The position numbers were made by a program, and so were the translations under genes. Shown in pieces: positions 19,301 to 29,209 of a stretch of DNA of 64,000 nt. The DNA comes from Streptococcus ilei. Lineage in GTDB: Bacteria > Bacillota > Bacilli > Lactobacillales > Streptococcaceae. Under the pieces are notes generated by a model. The model was given only the letters and a program-made list of their open reading frames with translations. It was not told where the DNA came from and did not search any database. The stretch is from assembly GCF_000479335.1 (NCBI RefSeq), contig NC_022584.1:1364001-1428000 (forward strand), written 5' to 3'. How positions within the stretch are numbered: the first letter of the stretch is position 1; each line of letters starts with the position of its first letter.

Positions 19301-20068
19301 TTCTTTGAGCTGGTTGAGATAGTATTCGTTGTATTGGTCCTCTGTATCCACATGGTAGAGCGGGCTGTGAGCATCCCAAGGGGAGAGGTAGACCCCCATA
19401 TCCATGTCATACTTGCTAGCAGAAGCCGAAACTTCGGCTAGGATATCGCCTTTTCCTTCCTTCCAACCACTTTTGGCAATGGTATGGTCGGTGTATTTAG
19501 AAGGGTACAAGAGGAAACCATCGTGGTGCTTGACGACCATGATGGTCCGTTTGAAGCCAGCGTCTTTCAGGGTTTTGATCCATTGATCAGTATCCAGATG
19601 CTCTGGATAGAAATAATAAGGATCTTCTTGCCCATCCCCCCACTCACGATCGTAGTAGGTATTCATCCCAAAGTGGATGAAGGCTGCCAGTTCTTCGCGG
19701 TGGTATTGCATTTGGGCCTTGCTTGGAAGGGGACCGTAGTCTGCAATCTCAGGTTCCTCATCTGCAGTAGCTACTGGTTGGGTTGCTTCTGTCCCTTGGC
19801 TGACTGCTCGGTTTTCTTTCTCACTCGTTACGGGTGAGGAATGTTCTGATTCTTCTTGGTGCTCTTTCACAGCTTTTTCCTCCTCCCCTTGATGCTCGAC
19901 ATCACTTGTGTCGACTCGTTCTTCACGAGTCTCACTTCTCTCAGCTTGTTCCTCTGCATAACTGGTAGTGACTCCTAAAAAACAAGTCGCTACGACTACA
20001 GAGCAACCCCCTACTGATAGTTTGCGGATGCCAAATCGATTTCTCTTATCAAATAATCTTTTTCCCAT
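16358..20068 (-). CDS. Cell-wall anchored GH29 alpha-L-fucosidase
   Basis: A 1236-residue surface enzyme that should release alpha-linked L-fucose from host glycans. Seen in order: YSIRK-type signal (FGIRKLSVGGCS, then SYAEE), an acidic linker, GH29 catalytic domain (about 110-440) with nucleophile Asp275 in EVWMDGA, an F5/8C-type carbohydrate-binding region (about 470-570), beta-sandwich modules including a Calx-beta-like stretch, a G5 domain (about 1020-1100), a Pro/Thr linker and the sortase signal LPQTG with membrane anchor and RRKS tail. I start at 20068 where AAAGGA lies upstream; 26 extra codons in frame have no ribosome site. It lies 106 nt after bgaA with only a weak hairpin between, so they are probably co-transcribed. 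Linkage preference (1,3/4 or 1,2) is not readable. Confidence 0.9.
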   Translation of the reverse strand: MGKRLFDKRNRFGIRKLSVGGCSVVVATCFLGVTTSYAEEQAERSETREERVDTSDVEHQGEEEKAVKEHQEESEHSSPVTSEKENRAVSQGTEATQPVATADEEPEIADYGPLPSKAQMQYHREELAAFIHFGMNTYYDREWGDGQEDPYYFYPEHLDTDQWIKTLKDAGFKRTIMVVKHHDGFLLYPSKYTDHTIAKSGWKEGKGDILAEVSASASKYDMDMGVYLSPWDAHSPLYHVDTEDQYNEYYLNQLKEILEDPKYGNKGKFVEVWMDGARGDGAQKVTYTFDKWFDAIRKAQGDIAIFSAEPTNVRWIGNEKGIAGDPVWHKVNPDKIRNNPSNSYLNHGDPEGKQYSVGEADVSIRSGWFYHDNQEPKSLRELMDIYFKSVGRGTPLLLNIPPNQDGKFADADVARLKEFRQTLDQLYSVDYAAGALVEADSTRRNSHYAASHLTDGDEKTSWAPADDAKTGSFVLDLGKEQHFDVVELKETIEKGQRISGFTIDVAVNGQWVPFGAGSTVGYRRLIKGQPVDSRYLRVSITDAQATPILNGVSVYKTPASIEETDGYPLGLTYHSDRTADRGNSQWNEEGEGVRGTSMWTKEAGASATYQFEGTKAYVVATVDPGHGEMDVYVDGQKLATVNTQSPTRKRSQKVYETPDLKAGSHTLTLVNSKGDAIATEGIYALNNQEKGLFEFAQPTLAVKKGEPAQIVVKRKGGSKGSASLKLITEPGTGVHGKVYKDTNVTLEFADGETEKTVQVPTLDFAGKATDVYDFKAKLLHPDQGSLVGFIPELTVQVMNEDLLPENRKEVDDQDPKLHYSQGWNHETDNRDFSNGTESWSSFNQVTDEEGKKHIEVTITFKGTGVEVRGVVDPSHGLYSVTLDGKEMAFEEGRGHDYEIEGDHYFSGYGDQRKLDQSLVNLQGLAKGYHQLRLHLDPSLNDPQSSRAIQVDRFILSGKDSQLLGQEELQQVIKEGVEKIKATSLDRLKANLKSTVQEQLTELTQLLNQERPDLVAAANQVEALETILEDAHNYEPLTQTRPDEGVRDLILEKPELLIEAEEIPFESQTRESKDLAKGESRILQAGKVGRRLKLIEVRQEEGKEIRTEVDAFVEVEAQDQITEVGTGVVEKHPVTPDLPTPITPVTPSKDLQVHAHHSTVEDKKEKETPVLLKETIPEVTAVLTAEHPIVEEVESPSLQPEGKLPQTGSEKASFLAWMGLFGLGFLGGRVKFARRKS

Positions 20069-20174
20069 ATTCCATTCCTTTATGTCATCAGGTAAAGAGG
20101 GTGGAGACTTTCCCCATCCTCTTTCTGTTACCTGTGATCTTTTCACCGTATGTTTGCTGGTTTATCCAGCTTTT

Positions 20175-23100
20175 TTACTTGGCCTTATCGGCTCTTTTTT
20201 TCTTGTCATCCAGCACAGCACCGGCAAGTCCTGCTGCTAGAAGACCTGCAACGAGGCTTGCGACGCTTTCTTCTGTTCCCGTATTCGGTAAAGTCCCTTC
20301 GGAAACTGGAGCAGGCGAAACCGCTGGAGTTTGAGGTCCTTTCTCGACTTCCTTACCTGCCACTTCCGTCACTTCATGGTGCACTGCTTTTACCTCCATA
20401 GAGGACTGAGGAGTTCTTGCTTGCACTGGTCTTTCTGGCGCAAGAGGAACTCCCGGGTTTGGAAGTGGTTGTGGTTGTGGTTCTGGTTGCGGTTGTGGCT
20501 GTGGTTGTGCTTCTGGTTGTGCTTCTGGCTGCGGAGTCTCTGGCACCTCTTCTTTAGTACCCACCTCTGTAATTTCTGCCACTGGCTCTAGTTCTACAAA
20601 AGCATCGACTTCCTTACGAGATTCCACTCCATTTTCTTGAGAGACTTCCACCAGATGGAGCTTGCGTCCTGCTTGGCCTTCTTGCACAACCTTCTTCTCA
20701 CCTTTCGGCAAGCTATCATTTGGACGTTCTTCACGCGCAAAATCAAGTTCCTCTGCCTCAATGATGAGTTCTGGCTTGGTATGGACCAAATTCTTCACAC
20801 CTTCTTCAGGAATAGCTGAGCCTGTTGGTGCTTTTGCTAGGAGTGAGATTTGATATATTTTCTCTATCTTACCATCTTCTGATACAACCTTGACAAGGAC
20901 AGGTGCATTAGAATCTTTAGCATCAACAACTGTAACGGCTGCTCCATTTTTACCTTGTGCTGAAACTATTGGACGTTCTCCCTCATACTCTAGATGATAA
21001 TCCGTCACATCCGGATTGAACCCTTCCAACTCTTTGCCATTTACTTGGATAGAGACATCCGTCGTTGCATTAGGTTCTTCAGTTGGAGCATAGGCACTCA
21101 ATTCAACGATTCCAATTCCTTTTAGATTTTCATCACGGACCATTCTTAAACGGATGGCTTTGGTTCTGGTTTCATTGAAGCTGAGGTTAGAGATATAACC
21201 AGGCTCAAAGGCATAATCCAAGCTATAAGGAATTTCTTCCCAGTTAGAGGCTTGGTTAAATGGATGTTCTGGAAGGTTTTTCAGATTGCCATAATCATCT
21301 GGAACATCAAAGTCTGGACCAATATAACGTTCAAGAACCGTCTTGGTTGGCAGGCCTGTTTCCTGATCTGCAAAGAAGTCGACCGCTACTTTATTGACTA
21401 AACGCTCTGTTACTTGACCATTTTTCTTGAAGATGAGACCGGCAAACACTTCTGTTTGATCTGGTTCTCTCTTCCAGTTGGTCCAACGATAGTACTCGTT
21501 GTAGCCACCATCATTGATGTAATCGATATAGTCGATTTGGTTTGGATCAAGATCATTGGTTTCACTGGCAAAGGCTCTGGTATCCTCTGCATTGTAGTCA
21601 CGGTTCACAGAGAGGATTTCTCCCGTCTTTTCTGACACCCGGACGGTCAGCCGAGCTGTCAGATCATAGCCAAGGACTTTTCCTTCTATCGTGAAGCTGC
21701 CTTCATGAGAAAGTGCATCAGCTGGTACAGCTTGCCAGTCCACGGTCAGTTCTTTGCGATCATAGCCTGTATCCCCTTTGAAGTAGACGCCTACTGTAGA
21801 TGGTAAAACTAGATTTTGACCGACTTTGACAAAACGGCGACCCGCTTCCACTGCTACTGGAGCAGATTGTTTCAGTTTTTCTGCATCGCTTGTGAGATGG
21901 AGGCGGTATTCTTGTAAGATGGTGCCATCTTCCGCTTTGTGGACGACACGGATTGGCTCACCTTCATGGACGCTTGGCACAACCGTTGCAAGGCCGTGAT
22001 GGCTAGCTGTGGCTTCCACTTGTGGATAAGCCCGATCACGCGCATCTATGTAGTAATCTGTCACACTTGGGTTGACCCCTGGCAAAACCTCACCATTGAC
22101 ACGAATGGTCACTTGGCTCTTTTCTTCTGCCGCAACCTTATTGGCAAATACCTGAATCTCTGAAATAGAGCTTCCACGTTTGCCTTCTGGTGTCTTCATT
22201 CGGATCCGAACCGCATAAGTGTCGACTTTATCAAAACTAAAATGATTCATCTTGCCAGCTGCTACCGGTTCTTGAACGGTGAGGTTGCTGACTTCTTTCC
22301 AGTTAGCTGGGTTGTTAAATGGATGGTCTGTTTCGTCTTTGACGCGATTTGGATTGCTTGGTACTGTTGGGATTTGCTCACCCGCATAGTACTCGATCAC
22401 ATATTCACTCGGAGCCCCAACGCCGTGGTCTTCGTGGAAACCAACATGGAGGTTATCCACTGCACGCTTGGTCAAGATACCAGAATCCCCAAACAAGATA
22501 CCAACAGAATCTTCCGCATTGTCACGGCCCCAGTTGGTCCAACGGTTGGCTGGAGCATCGGTAAAGGAGATGACCTTATCATTGACCTTAGCAACTGGAT
22601 CCGCATCGTTTGAATCACTTGCAAAAGCGAGTGGCAAGACGGAACCTGTCCATTGTTCTGCTACATTAGCCCCTTTGACTGTGTTTGCGGAAACACGAAT
22701 ATGGAGACGGGTTGGAAGGTTGGTTCCTTCTACACGACCGGAGACAACAACTTCTCCTTCTTGGGCCAAGAGTTGCGGATCTACCGCATCCCAGGCTACC
22801 TTGGCAGCATAGGTCTTACCATTGGAGTGATAAGTCCGCACGCTTTCTGGAAGTGCTGGTTTTTCACCGACTGGAGTTGTGGTGCTGACTTCTTCTACAG
22901 CGATAATGCCTTCAACTGTGACTTGGGCTTGGGCTTCTTTTTCCACACCCTCTACCTGACCTGTGACAGTAAAGCTATGGTAATCCTTGACTTGATCTGC
23001 TGTTACGGCATCCCATGTCACGCGTTTTTCTTTCGGGAATCCCTTGTCATACTCAACCAACACTGTCTCTGGAAGAGCTGGCAAAACGTTTCGATCAGTG

Positions 23101-26100
23101 CTGATCCGTACAGGACGTACCTTGACAACTGTCTTTTCTTCTGGATTAGGCGTGATGGTAAAGGTTAATTCTCCTGTTTGTCCTTGGAAGCTAGCTTGTA
23201 AATGAACCAATCCTGCTTCCCGCAGTTCCAAACCTTTCTTGCTTGCGACCGCTTTTCCTTGACTACCGGCTGCTGTTACCACATCGATTTGATCCGCTTG
23301 GAGACTAGCCACACTGCCATCTTGGTAATGAGCTAGGACATCAAGCGTGACTGTTTGGTCTTCCTTGAGTTCTTGCCCTTCTGGCAGACGCAATTCTAAA
23401 CGCTGGATCTGTGGACTTTCTTCCTGGAATTGCACAGCATAGGTCTGTACAGCTCCCGTATCCTTAGCAGTGACAAAGATTTGAGCTTTCAAACCATTTT
23501 CTCGATTGGCTTGTAAGACCGTCACTTGGGCATTTTCTGCACTCGCTGTGACCTGACCAGGCTCTTGACCATAAGCTAACGGACGGAAAATCGTATGGTT
23601 GCCACTACCAAATTTTGGAAGCGCTACTCCATCTAGCTCCACTGTTGGTTTCTTAGCCTTGCTGACTGTTCCACCTGCAACCACCAGAGTCGCTTGGACT
23701 GTTTCCCCATTGCTTAATAATCCTGTCGCCTTCAAGCGAGCACCTGGTGTAGACAATTGCTCCTCTTGACCGGCTTCCAAGGTCCATTGATCAACGTCAT
23801 AACTAGCTGTTCGACCATCTGTAAAGACCAATTGCACAGCCTTATCCACAGTTGCTAGATCCGCTCCCTGCGGGATTTGTTTGATGACCGGAAGGACTTG
23901 TTCCACACCGATTACATCGACCAGTGCCTCGACCGTCCGTCCTTGAACACGACCTGTCACACGAACTTGCCCAGCACGACTAAAGTCTGCTGCATCCCAT
24001 TCAACGGCTTCTTCTTGGGCCATGCCACCGTTATAGACGACAGATACGCGACTTGGAAGCTCAGGTACTTCACCTAAGTAAACTTGTGTCCGAACCGGTT
24101 CTACTCCCAAGATAGAGCGTTCTTCCTGGTCCTTCTTGCCTGTAAAGAGGCTGACTTGGTCTGATTGCAAGCGGTCTGAGTCAGCATAAAGAGTAAAGGA
24201 TCCTGCTTGCTCAGTTGATTTGACAATGACCACCCCTTTGCCGTTAAAGGCCCGACGTTGCCATGAGCCATCTTCCTGTGCTTTGTAGCGTTCACGGCTG
24301 GCTTGTTCCCCGTTGTCGACGCCGACAATTTGGCCTTGTCCATGCAGATGGAAATGCACCAAATTATTGGCAGTTGGCACGACACGGCCTGCTTCATCAA
24401 CGATTTCATAGGTAATATAAGTTAAATCTTTACCGTCTGCCGCAATGGCGTGCTCTTCTTTTAGCAGACGAACACCTGCTGGCTTCCCAGCTGTTTCGAT
24501 CTGATCGCGGGCAATTACTTCCCCTGCTTCGTTGCGGGCAATGGCTTCCACTTTACCTGGTACATAAGAAACCAACCACTCTAGATAGAGTTCATCCGGA
24601 TTTGCCCCTTCCTGATAGGTCCGGCCATCAGCTGTGGTTTTCTTAGTAAAGGTCTTCACCCCTTGTGATTCCCCATTGACAATCAATTCCACACTATGAG
24701 CATTGGAGAAGGTACGGACAGGAATCCGTCCTTCTTCATCCATGACACGATTGGCCAATTCTGGATTGTCCCAGTTCCAATGTGGCAAGAGATGGACCAT
24801 TGGATGTTTCTCAGCTGACAACCATTGACTTTGGTAAAGATAAAAATCATTCTTTGGAAGTCCTGCAGTATCCACGATACCGAAATAAGAACTTTTCACA
24901 GGTGTATCATTTTGGTTGTGCCATGGTGTTGGCTCACCGATATAGTCTGTACCTGTCCAGATAAATTGACCCGCATAGCCGGCATGATCGCGGTCAAAGG
25001 TCCAAGAGGCTGTCGCTGTCCGACCCCAACCAACCCGGTCATTGCCGTAGTCTGATTGTTCATAATGGCGATCTTCTTGGTTGCTTCCTACCCATTCTCT
25101 TTCAGGGTGATAGTAAGAGCCCCGTGTCCGCGTTGCAGAGGAGGTTTCAGAACCGTAAATGAGCCAATTGGGATGTTTAGCTCGTAGGCTTTCGTAGTTG
25201 GCCTCTGAATAGTTAAATCCAACCGCATCGAGCTCTGCTGCCACCTTTTCATGGCCTCCTGAACCATCGCCAAAGCGGAATTTATCAGCCCCCATGGTGA
25301 CATAGCGGGTTGCATCCACTTCCTTGATGGTCTTGACGAGACGACGAACAGTTGCGACAGACTTATCAGATCCATCTGCTTCACCGACTTCGTTACCGAT
25401 GGACCACATCACAATAGAAGGATTGTTCTTGCCCCGCTCTACCATGGTCCGAAGGTCATAGTCAGACCACTTATCCCCTTTACGAGCTTCTGGATGGGTC
25501 GCATCCTTTTCGAAGAAACGGCCGTAATCGTATTGTTTCTTGCCACCATACCAGGTATCAAAAGCTTCTTCTTGGACCATCAAGCCCAATTCCGCTGCAA
25601 TTTGCAGAGTTTGTTCACTCGCAGGGTTGTGGGTCGTCCGGATAGCATTGACTCCCATGTCCTTCATCTGTTTGAGACGGCGATATTCAGCCTTGTAATT
25701 TTCCTCGGCTCCAAGTGCCCCGTGGTCATGGTGAAGGGAAACACCGTGGAATTTCGTAGCCACTCCATTGAGGAAGAAGCCACCTTCTGGCGTCCAGTTC
25801 AGATAACGGTAGCCAAAACGTTCCTTTTGCACATCGACCAACTGCGAATCGCGATAGACCCTAGTATAGAGAGTATAGAGGGCTGGGTTATTGGTTTTGA
25901 CATCCCAGAGGGTCGGTTTTTCAACATGAAGGGTATGAGACAGGTTGAGCTCTTGACCAGCCAAAACGGATTGCACTTCACTACGCACCTTTTCACTGAC
26001 CACTTGACCATTTTGATCAACGATTTCGTATTCCGCATAAATACTATGGGCTTGATCATCTTGGTTGACAATACGACTCTTCACTAGAGTATCGACTGCC

Positions 26101-26999
26101 CCATTCTTTTGTTCTTCTAATTTTGGACTAGTGATGGTGGTCCCATACTTGGCCACATGAACCTTGTCTGTCACACTGAGTTTGACATCCCGATAGATCC
26201 CACTTCCTGAATACCAACGACTACTTGGTTGTTGGTTGACCACATGAACTGCGATGGTGTTTTCGCTTCCATCCGCATTTAAATAAGGGGTAATATCATA
26301 AGAAAAGGCATTGTAACCATTTGGATAATGACCAACCAATTGCCCGTTTACATAGACTTTGGAATCCATGTAAACTCCACCAAATTCCAAGCGCACCTTC
26401 TTATCGAGGTCCTTGTCGTCCAAACGGAAGGTCTTGCGATACCAAGCATCCCCACCGTTTAATTGTCCGCCTTCATTTTGAGCCGGAGAGTTGTGGTCGA
26501 AGTCAAAGAAGATCGACCAATCGTGAGGCAAATCTAATTTTTTCCAGTTTTTAACATCCACCTGGCGACCTTCTGCACCAGGAGCTGCATTTAATTTGAA
26601 ATACCAGTCCTTGTTAAAGTCTCGTTCGCGATCTTGCACCATGTCCTCCGCTACTTGTTTTTGGTCCTTCGTAGCCTCTTCAGTAGCCCCAACAGAACGT
26701 TCACTTGTTTGAGGTTCTACCTGTGGCTGTTCTATTTCTCTCTCATTTCTTTCAGGAGTAATCACAGCAGGAGCCTCTATGGTTGTTGAAACTTTATCAC
26801 TTGTCCCAACCTCTCCATTCGGTTGCTCTGACCTTTCTGTTGTGGCTGTCGTCTCCTCTTCCGTTACAGCTCTTCCTTCTTCTTCAGCTAAAACAGACGG
26901 AGCTCCAAAAAAAGATACACCGATTAATACAGAGCAAGCTCCAACCGCAAGCTTTCGAATACTAAATACACTGCGCTTTTCAAAAAAAGACTTTCCCAT
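20175..26999 (-). CDS. bgaA: Cell-wall anchored beta-galactosidase BgaA (GH2)
   Basis: A 2274-residue surface exo-beta-galactosidase, similar in size to pneumococcal BgaA, which trims terminal galactose from N-glycans and also acts as an adhesin. Seen: YSIRK signal (FSIRKLAVGACS), GH2 sugar-binding, Ig-like and TIM-barrel domains (about 125-720) with acid/base Glu537 in WSIGNEVGE and nucleophile Glu618 in YGSETSS. Then come several bacterial Ig-like group 4 domains (VEWDA repeats), two related carbohydrate-binding modules (each with a FASDSNDADP- or FASETNDLDP-like start and a WTNW core), a G5 domain, a PQPEPQ-type linker and LPNTG sortase signal. AGGAGG precedes the start. It shares signal and G5/linker design with the fucosidase downstream. 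Confidence 0.95.
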   Translation of the reverse strand: MGKSFFEKRSVFSIRKLAVGACSVLIGVSFFGAPSVLAEEEGRAVTEEETTATTERSEQPNGEVGTSDKVSTTIEAPAVITPERNEREIEQPQVEPQTSERSVGATEEATKDQKQVAEDMVQDRERDFNKDWYFKLNAAPGAEGRQVDVKNWKKLDLPHDWSIFFDFDHNSPAQNEGGQLNGGDAWYRKTFRLDDKDLDKKVRLEFGGVYMDSKVYVNGQLVGHYPNGYNAFSYDITPYLNADGSENTIAVHVVNQQPSSRWYSGSGIYRDVKLSVTDKVHVAKYGTTITSPKLEEQKNGAVDTLVKSRIVNQDDQAHSIYAEYEIVDQNGQVVSEKVRSEVQSVLAGQELNLSHTLHVEKPTLWDVKTNNPALYTLYTRVYRDSQLVDVQKERFGYRYLNWTPEGGFFLNGVATKFHGVSLHHDHGALGAEENYKAEYRRLKQMKDMGVNAIRTTHNPASEQTLQIAAELGLMVQEEAFDTWYGGKKQYDYGRFFEKDATHPEARKGDKWSDYDLRTMVERGKNNPSIVMWSIGNEVGEADGSDKSVATVRRLVKTIKEVDATRYVTMGADKFRFGDGSGGHEKVAAELDAVGFNYSEANYESLRAKHPNWLIYGSETSSATRTRGSYYHPEREWVGSNQEDRHYEQSDYGNDRVGWGRTATASWTFDRDHAGYAGQFIWTGTDYIGEPTPWHNQNDTPVKSSYFGIVDTAGLPKNDFYLYQSQWLSAEKHPMVHLLPHWNWDNPELANRVMDEEGRIPVRTFSNAHSVELIVNGESQGVKTFTKKTTADGRTYQEGANPDELYLEWLVSYVPGKVEAIARNEAGEVIARDQIETAGKPAGVRLLKEEHAIAADGKDLTYITYEIVDEAGRVVPTANNLVHFHLHGQGQIVGVDNGEQASRERYKAQEDGSWQRRAFNGKGVVIVKSTEQAGSFTLYADSDRLQSDQVSLFTGKKDQEERSILGVEPVRTQVYLGEVPELPSRVSVVYNGGMAQEEAVEWDAADFSRAGQVRVTGRVQGRTVEALVDVIGVEQVLPVIKQIPQGADLATVDKAVQLVFTDGRTASYDVDQWTLEAGQEEQLSTPGARLKATGLLSNGETVQATLVVAGGTVSKAKKPTVELDGVALPKFGSGNHTIFRPLAYGQEPGQVTASAENAQVTVLQANRENGLKAQIFVTAKDTGAVQTYAVQFQEESPQIQRLELRLPEGQELKEDQTVTLDVLAHYQDGSVASLQADQIDVVTAAGSQGKAVASKKGLELREAGLVHLQASFQGQTGELTFTITPNPEEKTVVKVRPVRISTDRNVLPALPETVLVEYDKGFPKEKRVTWDAVTADQVKDYHSFTVTGQVEGVEKEAQAQVTVEGIIAVEEVSTTTPVGEKPALPESVRTYHSNGKTYAAKVAWDAVDPQLLAQEGEVVVSGRVEGTNLPTRLHIRVSANTVKGANVAEQWTGSVLPLAFASDSNDADPVAKVNDKVISFTDAPANRWTNWGRDNAEDSVGILFGDSGILTKRAVDNLHVGFHEDHGVGAPSEYVIEYYAGEQIPTVPSNPNRVKDETDHPFNNPANWKEVSNLTVQEPVAAGKMNHFSFDKVDTYAVRIRMKTPEGKRGSSISEIQVFANKVAAEEKSQVTIRVNGEVLPGVNPSVTDYYIDARDRAYPQVEATASHHGLATVVPSVHEGEPIRVVHKAEDGTILQEYRLHLTSDAEKLKQSAPVAVEAGRRFVKVGQNLVLPSTVGVYFKGDTGYDRKELTVDWQAVPADALSHEGSFTIEGKVLGYDLTARLTVRVSEKTGEILSVNRDYNAEDTRAFASETNDLDPNQIDYIDYINDGGYNEYYRWTNWKREPDQTEVFAGLIFKKNGQVTERLVNKVAVDFFADQETGLPTKTVLERYIGPDFDVPDDYGNLKNLPEHPFNQASNWEEIPYSLDYAFEPGYISNLSFNETRTKAIRLRMVRDENLKGIGIVELSAYAPTEEPNATTDVSIQVNGKELEGFNPDVTDYHLEYEGERPIVSAQGKNGAAVTVVDAKDSNAPVLVKVVSEDGKIEKIYQISLLAKAPTGSAIPEEGVKNLVHTKPELIIEAEELDFAREERPNDSLPKGEKKVVQEGQAGRKLHLVEVSQENGVESRKEVDAFVELEPVAEITEVGTKEEVPETPQPEAQPEAQPQPQPQPEPQPQPLPNPGVPLAPERPVQARTPQSSMEVKAVHHEVTEVAGKEVEKGPQTPAVSPAPVSEGTLPNTGTEESVASLVAGLLAAGLAGAVLDDKKKRADKAK

Positions 27000-27028
27000 A
27001 TTTAACCTCCTCTTGGGATTTTTACAAT

Positions 27029-27107
27029 TGTAAGCGCTTTCTAAAATGCTTTTGCAAATAAAGAAACTCTACATTTTAACTATACCAAAAGTTGAGCCTT
27101 TAACAAG
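27029..27107 (-). promoter_or_regulatory. bgaA promoter and cre site
   Basis: TTGTTA (27102-27107), 16 nt, TATAGT (27080-27085) on the minus strand. AGAAAGCGCTTACA (27029-27042) in the leader matches the cre consensus at 13 of 14 positions. Its location downstream of the start suits a CcpA roadblock. Nothing gene-like is seen in 27108-27290. Confidence 0.7.
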
Positions 27108-27295
27108 AGAACATGCAAAGAATATATAGTTTGTACTAAAAGAACTATACTTTGTCGAACAGATTCTTATAAGCATAAAATAGGAATGTAGGGATACTAA
27201 AGCTCTTTCAGATACGAGAAATGGATCAAGAAGATAGGGAGGACATCCATCATTCAGTATTAACGATCCCCCTCTATTTCTCCTGTTTGAAATAG

Positions 27296-27324
27296 TTGTC
27301 ATTCCAGCGGAGATAAGGTAGAAT
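27296..27324 (+). promoter_or_regulatory. Promoter of the small export protein gene
   Basis: TTGTCA (27296-27301), 17 nt, TAGAAT (27319-27324), followed by GAAAGGA 8 nt before the ATG at 27352. Confidence 0.75.
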
Positions 27325-27351
27325 GAAAAGGATGAATTGAAAGGATACCAC

Positions 27352-27822
27352 ATGAACTACATTATTACTTTTTTGATCTCCATGATTCCTCTGGTGGAGC
27401 TTCGTGGAGCTGTTCCCTACGCTATCTCTACCGGAATTCCTCTTTGGCAAGCCCTCCTGATCGGGGTCATTGGCAATATGCTTCCTGTCCCTATTATCTT
27501 CTTTTTCGCTCGCCATATCCTGGAATGGGGGAAAGAGAAGCCTCTTATCGGGAATTTCTTTACTTGGTGTCTCAATAAGGGGCATCGTGGAGGCCAAAAA
27601 TTAGAAGAGGCTGCAGGAGATAAGGGAATCTTTTGGGCCCTACTCCTCTTCGTCGGCATTCCTTTACCAGGAACTGGAGCTTGGACTGGAACCCTCGCCG
27701 CCTCTATTCTAGACTGGGACTTCAAACGGAGTGTCCTAGCGGTCATGTTGGGAGTCATTCTAGCAGGGCTTATCATGGGTACTCTCTCGCTTCTTTTTGG
27801 ACTCAATACCTTTGCGCATTAA
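27352..27822 (+). CDS. Small multidrug-export family membrane protein (COG2426)
   Basis: A 156-residue integral membrane protein with four to five hydrophobic segments. It has the family features PLVELRGAVPYAIS near the N-terminus, NMLPVPIIFFFARHILEW, and a GIPLPGTGAWTGTLAA loop repeated in related form, typical of the Sm_multidrug_ex family. The transported substrate is not established for this family; 'multidrug' comes from an early annotation. I start at ATG 27352 with GAAAGGA upstream rather than at 27337. Single gene, divergent from bgaA and convergent with tsf; its 3' side carries a repeat element. Confidence 0.85.
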   Translation: MNYIITFLISMIPLVELRGAVPYAISTGIPLWQALLIGVIGNMLPVPIIFFFARHILEWGKEKPLIGNFFTWCLNKGHRGGQKLEEAAGDKGIFWALLLFVGIPLPGTGAWTGTLAASILDWDFKRSVLAVMLGVILAGLIMGTLSLLFGLNTFAH

Positions 27823-27869
27823 GAAAAAAATAAAAGCATGGTATCTGATTAGGAAATACCTTCTTCGAT

Positions 27870-28000
27870 CCTTTCCTTATGTGAGTACGGACGTCAGCGA
27901 ACTTCTACGAAGTTCCATGACTTAGTTTTGGATCTAAGGTTCCAAAACTCCCGAGTGCTTGAAGCAGCAATGTTTCAAGCACTTTTCTCACGGCGGAAAG
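27870..28000 (+). repeat. Intergenic repeat, family 2, complete copy
   Basis: A 130-bp element with inverted ends (CTTTCC-4 nt-GTGAG and CTCAC-4 nt-GGAAAG). It contains TGAGTACGGACGTCAGCGAA, a GAACTTC/GAAGTTC inverted repeat, CCATGACTTA, an AACTCCCGAGTG block and a TTGAA/TTCAA hairpin. A second copy begins at 33877. It lies between the convergent export gene and tsf. 28001-28113 holds nothing recognisable. Confidence 0.75.
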
Positions 28001-28113
28001 TCTCAGTATGTATTTGAATTAATTTTCAATCAGAATATCTCCGTTATTTTATGAATTATAAATTTCTAATAGTTAGAAAATGCCTTAAACAAATGTCTTA
28101 GGTACCTTCCTTA

Positions 28114-28150
28114 CAAAAAAAAGAGGTTTCCATCGAAACCTCTTATTTTT
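28114..28150 (-). terminator. rpsB-tsf terminator
   Basis: The perfect 10-bp stem AAGAGGTTTC / GAAACCTCTT with loop GATG is followed by eight T on the minus strand. Confidence 0.9.
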
Positions 28151-28156
28151 TTATTC

Positions 28157-29197
28157 TTAGTTGTTAAGAGCTGCTGCCATTGTAGCTGCAACTTCTGCTT
28201 CAAAGTCATTTGAAGCTTTTTCAATACCTTCACCAACTTCAAAGCGAACAAATTCAACAACTGAAGCATTTACTGATTCAAGGTAAGCTTCTACTGTCTT
28301 GCTGTCGTCCATGATGTAGACTTGTGCAAGAAGAGTGTATGCTTGGTCAACTTTTGTGTTGTCCAAGAAGAAGCGATCCATTTTACCTGGGATGATTTTA
28401 TCCCAGATTTTTTCTGGTTTACCTTCAGCTGCCAATTCAGCTTTGATATCTTCTTCAGCTTGAGCGACAACTTCGTCAGTCAATTGAGCTTTAGAACCAT
28501 ACTTCAAGTGTGGAAGAGCTGGTTTACCAACCATTGCACGGCTTTCGTTGTCTTGGTCGATCACGTGGTTCAATTGTGCCAACTCATCTTTCACGAATTG
28601 CTCATCCAATTCTTTGTATGAAAGAACGGTTGGTTTCATTGCAGCGATGTGCATTGAAATTTGTTTAGCAAGGGCTTCGTCTCCACCTTCGATAACAGAG
28701 ATAACACCAATACGTCCACCGTTGTGTTGGTAAGCACCAAAGTGTTGTGCATCTGTTTTTTCAAGCAAAGCAAAACGACGGAATGAGATTTTTTCTCCGA
28801 TTGTAGCAGTTGCAGATACGTATGCTGCTTCAAGAGTTTCACCTGAAGGCATTGTCAAAGCAAGAGCTTCTTCGTTGTTAGCTGGTTTACCTTCAGCGAT
28901 TACTTTCGCAGTTGCGTTTACCAATTCAACGAATTGAGCGTTTTTCGCAACGAAGTCAGTTTCAGCATTTACTTCAACTACTGCTGCAACGTTACCGTTC
29001 ACATAAACACCAGTCAAACCTTCAGCGGCAACACGGTCAGCTTTTTTAGCTGCTTTAGCCATACCTTTTTCGCGAAGCAATTCGATCGCTTTTTCGATAT
29101 CACCTTCAACTTCAACCAATGCTTTTTTAGCGTCCATGACACCAGCACCAGATTTTTCACGCAACTCTTTAACAAGTTTAGCTGTAATTTCTGCCAT
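28157..29197 (-). CDS. tsf: Translation elongation factor Ts
   Basis: A 346-residue nucleotide-exchange factor that reloads EF-Tu with GTP. Seen: N-terminal UBA-like domain ([19 protein letters not shown]), the signature TDFVAKN that contacts EF-Tu, and core subdomains. The length is typical of streptococci, longer than the E. coli protein. Ribosome site AGGAG. It lies 79 nt after rpsB, separated by a GC-rich terminator-like hairpin. Confidence 0.97.
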   Translation of the reverse strand: MAEITAKLVKELREKSGAGVMDAKKALVEVEGDIEKAIELLREKGMAKAAKKADRVAAEGLTGVYVNGNVAAVVEVNAETDFVAKNAQFVELVNATAKVIAEGKPANNEEALALTMPSGETLEAAYVSATATIGEKISFRRFALLEKTDAQHFGAYQHNGGRIGVISVIEGGDEALAKQISMHIAAMKPTVLSYKELDEQFVKDELAQLNHVIDQDNESRAMVGKPALPHLKYGSKAQLTDEVVAQAEEDIKAELAAEGKPEKIWDKIIPGKMDRFFLDNTKVDQAYTLLAQVYIMDDSKTVEAYLESVNASVVEFVRFEVGEGIEKASNDFEAEVAATMAAALNN

Positions 29198-29209
29198 TTT
29201 GTTTCTCCT

